Shown here one piece after another: positions 1 to 5,754 of a stretch of DNA of 8,340 nt. Origin of the DNA: Spirochaetaceae bacterium (GTDB lineage Bacteria > Spirochaetota > Spirochaetia > Treponematales > Breznakiellaceae); the NCBI GenBank assembly GCA_031290855.1, contig JAISLM010000167.1:1-8340 (forward strand). Reading direction: 5' to 3'. The position numbers and the translations under genes are program-made. The notes below the pieces were generated by a model. That model saw nothing but the letters and a program-made list of their open reading frames with translations. It was not told where the DNA came from and ran no database searches. Within the stretch, counting starts at the first letter, position 1; each line of letters opens with the position of its first letter.

Positions 1-338
1 AGAAACACATCGTATTCCCGGCTTAGACCCCATTCAAACGCGGCAAGATAGGCCGTTCCCAGACCCTGTTTGCCGGGACGCTTTAGCAGATGCAGCCGCT
101 CCGGGTAGCTGTAAATGAGTTTTTCTACAATGTCCGCCGTGCCGTCAGGGGAATTATCGTCAATTACAAGTATGTCCGCGGAGAAAGCCCCCGCCCCGTG
201 CGTATCATTATCCGCGATAAATCCGGGGGTGGTGGTGGTGGTGGTGGTATGTAAAGTTATATATCTAAAAACAGCGTCTATGAAAGGGCGTATATTCTCA
301 GCTTCGTTGTATGTCGGTACCGCGATCAGTAATTTCAT
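1..338 (-). CDS. Glycosyltransferase family 2, polyprenol-phosphate mannose synthase-like (N-terminal part, cut by window edge)
   Basis: The first 112 codons of a GT-A glycosyltransferase are present; the rest lies beyond the left edge. It begins MKLLIAVPTYNEAENIRPF, the usual first strand and nucleotide-binding turn of dolichol/polyprenol-phosphate mannose synthases. It continues with ADILVIDDNSPDGTADIV (about residues 54-71), which holds the acidic nucleotide-sugar-binding residues, and KRPGKQGLGTAYLAAFEWGL (about 86-105), the family's K-x-G-LG-AY segment. Family members move a sugar, often mannose, from GDP-sugar to a polyprenyl phosphate at the cytoplasmic membrane. The ATG follows the kinase stop directly (TAAATG) with no clear ribosome-binding site, suggesting translational coupling. 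Oddly, about 25 extra residues, including seven consecutive threonines from a GGT/ACC microsatellite, sit between the first helix and the second strand. Family membership is sure; the exact acceptor and sugar are not. Confidence 0.88.
   Translation of the reverse strand, partial: MKLLIAVPTYNEAENIRPFIDAVFRYITLHTTTTTTTPGFIADNDTHGAGAFSADILVIDDNSPDGTADIVEKLIYSYPERLHLLKRPGKQGLGTAYLAAFEWGLSREYDVF
228..248. repeat. (GGT)7 trinucleotide microsatellite inside the glycosyltransferase gene
   Basis: Seven perfect GGT units on the plus strand read as seven ACC (Thr) codons on the coding strand, residues 31-37 of the glycosyltransferase. The unit is three bases, so slippage would change the number of threonines without shifting the frame. 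Confidence 0.95.
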
Positions 339-1463
339 TTATCGCTGTATACGGGCCGACCCGCCCTTGGCAAACGCCTCAACCTGATCGAGGCCGGTCA
401 TTGTCGTGTCACCGGGCGTAGTTGTAAGCAAAGCGCCGTGCGCCCAGCCGAGCCTGAGGCTTTCTTCGGGGCTTTTACCGGACAGGAGGCCGTAGAATAG
501 GCCGCCCGCAAAGCCGTCCCCGCCGCCTACGCGGTCGTAAACGTTAAGCTCTGCGACGGGGGACGTGTAGGTCTTGCCGTCCAGCCAAAGCACGGCGCCC
601 CAAGAATGGTGGTTCGTAGAATGAACCTCGCGCAGCGTTGTGGCTACGGCCTTCACGTTGGGGAAGTCCTTTACCACAATGTCTATCATCCCGAAGAACG
701 TAGACGGATCGAGTTTTCCCTTCGAGACAAGGTCCGGTCCCGGCAGGCCAAGCCCCTTCTGCAAGTCCTCCTCGTTACCTACGAGCACGTCCACATACTT
801 CGCTATCTCGCGCAGGGTACGCGCCGCCTTCTCCTCGGCGGCGGCCGCCGAGAGTCCCGCCTCCGCCGCCGCGACAGCCCAGAGCTTGGCGCGGTAGTTC
901 AGGTCGAACGAAACGACGGCCCCGGCCTCCTTTGCCGCCTTGGCTCCTTCGATGATCAACTGGGCCGTACTGTCGGACAGCGCCGCGAAGATGCCGCCGG
1001 AATGGAACCAGCGCGTGCGGGGAGCGCCCTTAACACCGATTATCTCCTTCCAGTCGAAGCTGCCCGGTCCAAGCCGCGCCGCCGCCTCGTTTGAGCGGTT
1101 GTAGAACACGACCGGGGCGCGGACGCCGTGCCCCTCGTCGCTCCAGACGATAGCCATGTTCGGGCCGCGCACGCCGTCCGTCTCGAAATGCCGGTAGTAG
1201 GGTTTCACGCCCATCCAGCGGACGGAATGATCGATGCGCCTGCCGATGGGGTTGTTCACCATCGCGCTCGCAAGCGCCGTGTCCATGCCGAAGCAGTTTG
1301 AAAGATTCGCCGCCACGTTGAACTCGCCCCCAGACACGACAAGATTGTACGCGCTCGCCTCCGCGAACGGCACGACGCCGGGGTTGAGCCTTGTAACCAG
1401 CGCACCCAGCGCCAAAAAATCGTGTCCCCGCTCCGCTTTCCGCGGAATCATTAAATCAGCCAT
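339..1463 (-). CDS. kdgK: PfkB-family sugar kinase, probable 2-keto-3-deoxygluconate kinase
   Basis: This is a 374-residue ribokinase/PfkB-fold cytoplasmic kinase. The N-terminal substrate region has SGGEFNVAANLSNCFG (about 44-59), the characteristic early GG-N motif. The C-terminal signature DRVGGGDGFAGG (about 310-321) contains the anion-hole glycines and catalytic base Asp316. The segments LGPGSFDWKEI (131-141), RWFHSGGIFAALS (151-163) and VVSFDLNYRAKLW (183-195) resemble KDG kinases, which convert 2-keto-3-deoxygluconate plus ATP to KDPG in the hexuronate and Entner-Doudoroff routes. It is somewhat longer than the commonest KDG kinases (about 310-340 residues). The ATG at 1463 has a strong AGGAGGAG site, part of which overlaps the gnd stop, nine bases away, so the two genes are co-transcribed. 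Fold and kinase activity are secure. Substrate is inferred, and a related 2-keto or deoxy-sugar acid remains possible. Confidence 0.85.
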   Translation of the reverse strand: MADLMIPRKAERGHDFLALGALVTRLNPGVVPFAEASAYNLVVSGGEFNVAANLSNCFGMDTALASAMVNNPIGRRIDHSVRWMGVKPYYRHFETDGVRGPNMAIVWSDEGHGVRAPVVFYNRSNEAAARLGPGSFDWKEIIGVKGAPRTRWFHSGGIFAALSDSTAQLIIEGAKAAKEAGAVVSFDLNYRAKLWAVAAAEAGLSAAAAEEKAARTLREIAKYVDVLVGNEEDLQKGLGLPGPDLVSKGKLDPSTFFGMIDIVVKDFPNVKAVATTLREVHSTNHHSWGAVLWLDGKTYTSPVAELNVYDRVGGGDGFAGGLFYGLLSGKSPEESLRLGWAHGALLTTTPGDTTMTGLDQVEAFAKGGSARIQR

Positions 1464-1472
1464 AATCTCCTC

Positions 1473-2921
1473 CTAAACATTATATGTTGACGAACTGGTG
1501 GAACCGCCGTGCCCCGTCCAATTTGTATGGAAGAATTCACCGCGCTTCCTGTCGATACGCTCGTAGGTATGGGCCCCGAAATAATCCCGCTGGGCCTGCA
1601 ACAGATTCGCGGGCAGACGCTCGCTCCGGTAAGCGTCGAAGTAAGAAAGGGCGCTTGTCAGGGCCGGAGCGGGGATGCCGTTCAGGGCCGCCGCCGCCGC
1701 GACGCGCCGCAGCGCCCCCTCGGCCTCGCGGATGATCGACGCAAAGAACGGATCGAGCAGAAGGTTTTCCAACGCGCCGTTCTTATCGAAGGCTTCTTTT
1801 ATTTTGCCGAGGAACACCGAACGTATTATGCAACCGCCCCGCCACATCAGCGCTATCCCGCCGTAGTTCAGCTTCCAGCCATGTTCCCTGGCGGCCTCGC
1901 GCATCAGGAGGAAGCCTTGCGCGTAGGAGACAAGCTTCGCCGCGTACAGCGCCTTCTCCAAATCCTCGATGAACGCCTTCCTGTCCGCCGGAGGATTCAT
2001 CTTCGGCGCGGGAAAGAACCCGGCAGCCTTCACCCGCTCGTCCTTAACCGCGGAAAGACAACGGCTGAAGACCGCCTCGGCTATCAGCGTCAACGGCACA
2101 CCGGAGTCAAGCGCCGCGATACCCGTCCATTTGCCCGTACCCTTCTGCCCCGCCGTGTCGAGTATCTTTTCGACCAGCGGCTTCCCGTCCTCGTCGTTGA
2201 AGCCGAGGATGTCCCGTGTGATCTCGACTAGGTAGGAGCAGAGCCGCCCCCTGTTCCACCCGTCGAACACGTCCCGCATTTCCGGGTACGAGAGGCCAAG
2301 CAGGTCCTTTAGCATCTGATAGACTTCGCAGATCAGCTGCATATCGCCGTACTCTATCCCGTTATGCACCATCTTGACGAAATGCCCCGCCCCGTCCTCT
2401 CCGACCCAGTCGCAGCAGGGCAGGCCGTCGGTCTGCGCCGCAATCTTTTGCAAGATAGGCTTGACGAGCGGCCATGCGGCCGCGGAACCGCCCGGCATGA
2501 TGCTGGGGCCGCGTAACGCCCCCTCCTCTCCGCCTGAGACCCCCGTGCCGACATACAGAAAACCCTTAGACTCGGCAAGCGCGGCACGGCGCACCGTATC
2601 CTGGTAGTTTGAATTACCGCCGTCGATGATCACGTCCCCTATTTCCAACACCTCGAAAAGCCGCGCCAGCGTCTCGTCAACCGCCGCGCCGGCCTTCACC
2701 ATGATAAAGACCTTGCGCGGCCTGGAAAGCGCCGCGACAAACGAGGCAATATCCTTGTGTCCCGAAATCCGCTTCCCCGCGCCCCTCCCGGCGATAAATT
2801 CGTCGACACGGGAAGCGGTACGGTTGTACACAGCCACCGTAAACCCCCGGCTTTCCATGTTCAGCACGAGGTTTTCACCCATAACCGCGAGCCCCACGAG
2901 CCCGATATCCGCATCAGCCAT
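1473..2921 (-). CDS. gnd: 6-phosphogluconate dehydrogenase, decarboxylating
   Basis: This 482-residue enzyme oxidatively decarboxylates 6-phosphogluconate to ribulose 5-phosphate in the oxidative pentose phosphate pathway. The N-terminal Rossmann motif is GLVGLAVMGENLVLNM (about 7-22). VYNRT (31-35) carries the Asn-Arg-Thr pattern typical of NADP-dependent members. IIDGGNSNYQDT (98-109), YVGTGVSGGEEGA (123-135) and GPSIMPGG (138-145) bind substrate. GHFVKMVHNGIEYGDMQLI holds Lys183, His186, Asn187 and Glu190, matching the catalytic Lys and Glu numbering of characterised enzymes. The C-terminal part has DTAGQKGTGKWT, the WRGGCIIRS segment and RDYFGAHTYER, followed by the FHTNWTG tail. It is full length, with no frameshift. 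ATG 2921 is preceded by GGGAG six bases upstream. It is the first gene of the operon with the sugar kinase and glycosyltransferase. Confidence 0.97.
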   Translation of the reverse strand: MADADIGLVGLAVMGENLVLNMESRGFTVAVYNRTASRVDEFIAGRGAGKRISGHKDIASFVAALSRPRKVFIMVKAGAAVDETLARLFEVLEIGDVIIDGGNSNYQDTVRRAALAESKGFLYVGTGVSGGEEGALRGPSIMPGGSAAAWPLVKPILQKIAAQTDGLPCCDWVGEDGAGHFVKMVHNGIEYGDMQLICEVYQMLKDLLGLSYPEMRDVFDGWNRGRLCSYLVEITRDILGFNDEDGKPLVEKILDTAGQKGTGKWTGIAALDSGVPLTLIAEAVFSRCLSAVKDERVKAAGFFPAPKMNPPADRKAFIEDLEKALYAAKLVSYAQGFLLMREAAREHGWKLNYGGIALMWRGGCIIRSVFLGKIKEAFDKNGALENLLLDPFFASIIREAEGALRRVAAAAALNGIPAPALTSALSYFDAYRSERLPANLLQAQRDYFGAHTYERIDRKRGEFFHTNWTGHGGSTSSSTYNV

Positions 2922-2976
2922 AGCATCTCCCGTCTATCCCAATTTATTTCAACCTAACAGGTTTTTACAGTGTGAT

Positions 2977-3003
2977 ATTATATTTTTTTGATTTTTTTGC
3001 CAA
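2977..3003 (-). promoter_or_regulatory. Candidate sigma70-type promoter for the gnd operon
   Basis: On the minus strand, TTGGCA (3003-2998, five of six matches to the -35 consensus) precedes TATAAT (2982-2977, six of six). The 15-base spacer is made of A6-TC-A7. Transcription would begin near 2970, giving a leader of about 49 bases before the gnd ATG. The spacer is two bases shorter than the usual optimum. Inferred from sequence only. Confidence 0.55.
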
Positions 3004-3060
3004 GTGACACGTCCGCTTTGAGCGTGATTACCGATGCGCCGGAAGCAGATGCCAACAAGT

Positions 3061-3118
3061 CATTATTCGCAAAGTCTGGTTTAATACCCCGCCGAACCTT
3101 CGGTTCGCGCTTGCCGCG
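3061..3118 (+). repeat. 58-bp dispersed repeat, copy 1
   Basis: Identical over 58 bases to 7544-7601, in the same orientation. It contains gtctggtttaatac (3074-3087) followed by the short hairpin cgaacc-ttc-ggttcg. Similarity stops abruptly on the right at 3119. On the left only weak similarity (about six of ten bases) continues. Confidence 0.95.
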
Positions 3119-3150
3119 CGTAGGCTCGTTTTTAGACAACGGACAGGAAG

Positions 3151-3175
3151 GCAAACCCGCGCCAGGCGGGTTTGC
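3151..3175. terminator. Perfect 10-bp hairpin downstream of the beta-barrel gene; possible terminator
   Basis: gcaaacccgc (3151-3160) pairs with gcgggtttgc (3166-3175) around a five-base loop. It lies 125 bases past the stop of the minus-strand beta-barrel gene, where a terminator would be useful. No T-tract follows on either strand, so it is not a classical intrinsic terminator and may instead be a repeat-type hairpin. Confidence 0.35.
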
Positions 3176-3200
3176 AGGTATTCATTTCCTGTTGAGGCCT

Positions 3201-3244
3201 TCCCAAAACCGTACGCGTTAGCGCACAGTCAATTAGTTTTGGGA
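3201..3244. repeat. 9-bp inverted repeat (large stem-loop)
   Basis: tcccaaaac (3201-3209) and gttttggga (3236-3244) are perfect inverted copies separated by 26 bases. The arms can be lengthened by about three pairs with a bulge (ggc/gcc). Function is unknown. It may be part of the 3' end of the beta-barrel transcript or a degenerate repeat. Confidence 0.6.
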
Positions 3245-3299
3245 CAGGCTCTATTGATTGCTAATTGGCGTCCGTCTGAGCTTTGCGGGCGGACCGCGC

Positions 3300-4664
3300 T
3301 CATTCGGCGGCGGATTCGGTGTCGCCGGACGACGCCTCATCGTCAGCGGGAGAGAAAGCCTCGCCGTCAAGCGGCGCCGTCGTTTCCGCGCTTGCGCCCG
3401 GGGAGGCCGCATCAGACGCCTTTTTCTCTTTCGACTTTTCGACCATTCCCTTGATCAACTCGGTCAGAGAACCCCTTGTCCACGGCCAATTCCGTTCCTT
3501 GGCGCCCGGACGTATCGCAAAAGCCAGGTCTACCGCCGCGGCCGGCATCTGACCGGGCTCCAAGCCGAATTCCCTGCCGTAGTAGGACATATCGAACTCA
3601 AAGGTTCCAAGGTCAAAGCCGACGCCAAAGGCGGGGAGCATCTCGTTCATGCCTAAGCGCAGTTTGAATATGTCGATAAAGGTAAACTGCAAACCGAGCC
3701 CTATGCCGAGCGCCGGGTTGCGCTTGAAGTAGGGATTTTCGGTTTCAAACACCAGATCAAAACTACGCCAGTCAAAAGCAAAGGTTACGCCAGTTCTTGC
3801 GATGAAACTTGGGGCGTTTTGCCAGAAAGCGCCGATCTTAAGGTCGTAGGCGATGCCCATGTTCAACGAAAACGGCACATAGTAACCGTCCTTGTCCGCC
3901 TCGCCGTTACCGGCGTAGGCAACCGCGCTCCCGTGGTTAAATATGTCGTCAAACGTGAGGCCGGCGGAAAGTCCGATGTCCCAGCGGTAGATAAAACCGA
4001 GGTCCATACCGACGCCAAAGATGATCGGCACCCCCAAATCATCGACAAGTTGATCAGGGTTATCGATAACCTCCGTTATGTTGATCATTTTCTTGCCATA
4101 ACCGCGCCCGAACAGCTTCAACGCGACACCCGCGTCAACATCGTGCGCGCCGGTATCCAGAATTTTGAACGCGAAGCCGACCGGGACAATCAGATCGGCC
4201 AGCATTACGGCCTCCGCGTTGGTACCGGATATGTTAGCGTTGACAGCGATCCTGTCCCAGATGCCGAATCCGAAACCGTCCGCGACCCAGGCTATCGAGA
4301 TCGGGAACTCGTTGAACGCCGCACCGAACGGGATCTTGCCGGGATTGCCCGGGTTGTTCAGAGCTTCCAGCGCGAGGCCGATGTCGGCGCCGTCGCCAAT
4401 TTTTCCGAGCAGGCCAAAAGTCTTTTGCGGGCTAACGATAGTGAAGGACGGGGCGAAGAAACTGCGCTGTCTGACCCGCATGATCGCGGCGGGATTTACC
4501 AGCAGGGCAGACACATTGTCGGTAAAAGCTACGTGCGCACCGCCGAAACCGGTAGTCTGCGCGGACGGTATCTCAAGACGGGGCATTTCCGTACGTTTAT
4601 CATCGGCGGCAAAGGCCGCCGCCGCTACGCACAACAGAAAAACAAAGGCGGTTACTTTTTTCAT
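3300..4664 (-). CDS. Probable outer-membrane beta-barrel protein with acidic C-terminal tail
   Basis: This is a 454-residue exported protein. The N-terminus MKKVTAFVFLLCVAAAAFA is a standard signal peptide, with cleavage likely after residue 19. The mature start includes TTGFGGAHVAFTDNVSALLVNPAAIM, a GGA...D...NPA pattern shared by PorV/FadL-like outer-membrane proteins and spirochaetal relatives. The body has many alternating hydrophobic/polar, Gly- and aromatic-rich stretches ending near VDLAFAIRPG. After that come about 65 residues, the last 40 rich in Asp, Glu, Ser and Ala, which is unusual for a barrel that normally ends in its last strand. I chose ATG 4664 because GGAAAG lies four bases upstream and the signal peptide then starts at MKK. 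ATG 4667 and GTG 4676 are possible alternatives. The ribosome-binding site sits just after the stop of the upstream lipoprotein gene, so the pair is an operon. Cargo is unknown. Confidence 0.75.
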   Translation of the reverse strand: MKKVTAFVFLLCVAAAAFAADDKRTEMPRLEIPSAQTTGFGGAHVAFTDNVSALLVNPAAIMRVRQRSFFAPSFTIVSPQKTFGLLGKIGDGADIGLALEALNNPGNPGKIPFGAAFNEFPISIAWVADGFGFGIWDRIAVNANISGTNAEAVMLADLIVPVGFAFKILDTGAHDVDAGVALKLFGRGYGKKMINITEVIDNPDQLVDDLGVPIIFGVGMDLGFIYRWDIGLSAGLTFDDIFNHGSAVAYAGNGEADKDGYYVPFSLNMGIAYDLKIGAFWQNAPSFIARTGVTFAFDWRSFDLVFETENPYFKRNPALGIGLGLQFTFIDIFKLRLGMNEMLPAFGVGFDLGTFEFDMSYYGREFGLEPGQMPAAAVDLAFAIRPGAKERNWPWTRGSLTELIKGMVEKSKEKKASDAASPGASAETTAPLDGEAFSPADDEASSGDTESAAE

Positions 4665-4676
4665 CATTCTTTCCAC

Positions 4677-5423
4677 TTATTCGAAAGCCGATTTCAGGCC
4701 GCTGGTGATAGGGTTACCGGTAAATTTGCCGGTATTATCCTTCATGATAAGGTTCATGTACGCGGCAAAGGTTGCTGCTTTAGATCCGCTCCCGGAAAAC
4801 GTATCGCCCGATAATGAAACACCGGAATCGTCCAAGGAATTTTTACCAAAACCTTTACTGTTTATATCCGGCATTATCGACAGGGCCAGCACCGCTACAG
4901 CCATCCCGACATCGGCGGCGCTGACCTGCGCCGCATACAGATCGTCAGCAGCGAAGCTGCTTCCCGATACGCTACCTACTGCGATAGCGGCAATGTTTTC
5001 GGCGGCGGCATAGCCTTTAGCGCCGAATTTACCCTGCACGGTGCCCAGCAGCCCTTTTATGGCGTCTTCGTCTCCGCCGGACACGAGCTTGTCCATATCC
5101 TTGCCGGCAATGTCCAGGATCGTCGTGCCGATACCTGACTGTTCAACCGCCAGATCGACGCCGGCATCCTGAAAGGCCGCTTTTTCGGCGCCGCTTTTAC
5201 CGTCAAGCTCGCGGATAATTTTTTCCACAAGCTTCCCGGCAAGTTCCGGGTTGCCCACGGCCTTGTTCTTCCACTCCTGTAAATTGCCGGATGTCAATTT
5301 TATTTTTGACAGGTCATACTTGCGGGCCTCGCCCCAGCTTGTGCTGAAAAAATCATCACAGGCAGCCAGCGTGAACGCGATGAGTGCCGACACACATACC
5401 ACGCTCCATACTCTTCTAGCCAT
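4677..5423 (-). CDS. Lipoprotein of unknown function
   Basis: This 248-residue exported lipoprotein begins MARRVWSVVCVSALIAFTLAAC, with two arginines, a hydrophobic core and lipobox L-A-A-C, so Cys22 would be lipidated and become residue 1 after cleavage by signal peptidase II. Two aspartates follow the cysteine. The mature part is largely helical in character, Ala/Gly/Lys/Asp-rich, with no motif I recognise. The frame is open to 5471, but ATG 5423 is preferred because AAGGA lies eight bases upstream and the signal peptide then has normal length. The candidate promoter would also place the transcript start downstream of 5471. Its TAA stop is 12 bases before the beta-barrel ATG, suggesting that the two proteins work together at the outer membrane. 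I cannot assign a function. Confidence 0.8.
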   Translation of the reverse strand: MARRVWSVVCVSALIAFTLAACDDFFSTSWGEARKYDLSKIKLTSGNLQEWKNKAVGNPELAGKLVEKIIRELDGKSGAEKAAFQDAGVDLAVEQSGIGTTILDIAGKDMDKLVSGGDEDAIKGLLGTVQGKFGAKGYAAAENIAAIAVGSVSGSSFAADDLYAAQVSAADVGMAVAVLALSIMPDINSKGFGKNSLDDSGVSLSGDTFSGSGSKAATFAAYMNLIMKDNTGKFTGNPITSGLKSAFE

Positions 5424-5461
5424 ACATATATTCCTTTGAATTAAACCGGTTAAGATACTCA

Positions 5462-5490
5462 AATCTAGCATGTCCCTTGCGGGCTGTCAA
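5462..5490 (-). promoter_or_regulatory. Sigma70-type promoter for the lipoprotein/beta-barrel operon
   Basis: On the minus strand a perfect TTGACA (5490-5485) is followed after exactly 17 bases by TAGATT (5467-5462, four of six). Transcription would begin near 5455, about 32 bases before the lipoprotein ATG. The 8-bp palindrome AACCGGTT (5444-5451) would fall in the first transcribed bases. Confidence 0.65.
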
Positions 5491-5624
5491 TCAAAAGCCG
5501 TTCACGTTGTCGTTAACAGGGGAAATGATAATGAGGGATGAGGGGCTAGCGGCTAACACGTAGGTTACCAGGCGGCCGGTGCCTGACCCTTTCCCGGCTT
5601 AAATCGTTACCCGGTAATGGTTTA

Positions 5625-5652
5625 GAGCAATGAGCAATGAGGGATGAAGGAT
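5625..5652 (+). repeat. Degenerate 7-base tandem repeat, four units
   Basis: The units gagcaat, gagcaat, gagggat and gaaggat follow one another. The first two are identical and the others differ at one to two positions. The last 12 bases overlap a direct repeat also present at 5530-5541. Confidence 0.7.
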
Positions 5653-5654
5653 GC

Positions 5655-5682
5655 TTTACCGTTAGTCAATCGCTCTTATCAT
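5655..5682 (+). promoter_or_regulatory. Weak candidate promoter for the Nif3-lspA operon
   Basis: TTTACC (5655-5660) and TATCAT (5677-5682, five of six) are separated by 16 bases. This would start transcription near 5689 and leave a leader of about 66 bases that includes the 5697-5740 hairpin. A rival -10, TATACT at 5742-5747, would make the transcript start at or near the ATG. Confidence 0.3.
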
Positions 5683-5696
5683 ACTGAACGCGACGG

Positions 5697-5740
5697 GGGA
5701 AAGCCACTGGTGGGGGGATATTCTTTTGGAGGGCTTTCCC
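5697..5740 (+). repeat. 9-bp inverted repeat just upstream of the Nif3 gene
   Basis: gggaaagcc (5697-5705) and ggctttccc (5732-5740) are perfect inverted copies with a 26-base loop. A purine-rich ggaggg (5728-5733) overlaps the right arm, but it lies 21 bases before the ATG, too far to be a normal ribosome-binding site for that start. Confidence 0.6.
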
Positions 5741-5754
5741 GTATACTCGAATCC

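Larger units (their letters stand above)
2922..3299. other. Gene-free intergenic region with hairpins and a repeat copy
   Basis: This 378-base gap lies between the end of the beta-barrel gene and the start of gnd. It holds the gnd promoter at its low end, one copy of a 58-bp dispersed repeat (3061-3118), a perfect 10-bp hairpin (3151-3175) and further inverted repeats to about 3267. An open frame at 2988-3221 exists on the plus strand, but its translation resembles no known protein and it spans the repeat and the hairpin, so I do not call it a gene. Confidence 0.7.
5424..5754. other. Divergent intergenic control region with degenerate repeats
   Basis: This 331-base gap separates the minus-strand lipoprotein operon from the plus-strand Nif3 operon. 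It holds the lipoprotein promoter, a 12-bp direct repeat aatgagggatga (5530-5541 and 5636-5647), a run of four 7-base units (5625-5652), the palindrome ttacccggtaa (5607-5617) and a hairpin before Nif3 (5697-5740). The frame upstream of the Nif3 ATG is open from 5644, but its translation does not look like part of the Nif3 family. Confidence 0.7.

Noticed and set aside
1509..2231. Long open frame on the plus strand opposite gnd, and similar ones opposite the kinase (606-1094) and the exported-protein genes (3819-4814, 4165-5013)
   Set aside because: They are antisense to clearly recognised or well-supported genes, have no family resemblance and are Arg/Pro-rich, as expected for shadows in GC-rich coding DNA.
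2988..3221. 77-residue open frame in the gnd/beta-barrel gap
   Set aside because: It overlaps the gnd promoter, the repeat and a perfect hairpin, with no ribosome-binding site or family match.
4665..4676. GTG 4676 or ATG 4667 as start of the beta-barrel gene
   Set aside because: GTG directly abuts the preceding stop with no room for a ribosome-binding site. ATG 4667 has only one base after GGAAAG; ATG 4664 has better spacing and gives a clean signal peptide.
5625..5652. Short tandem units considered as a CRISPR remnant
   Set aside because: Units are only seven bases, contiguous and without spacers; no cas gene is present.
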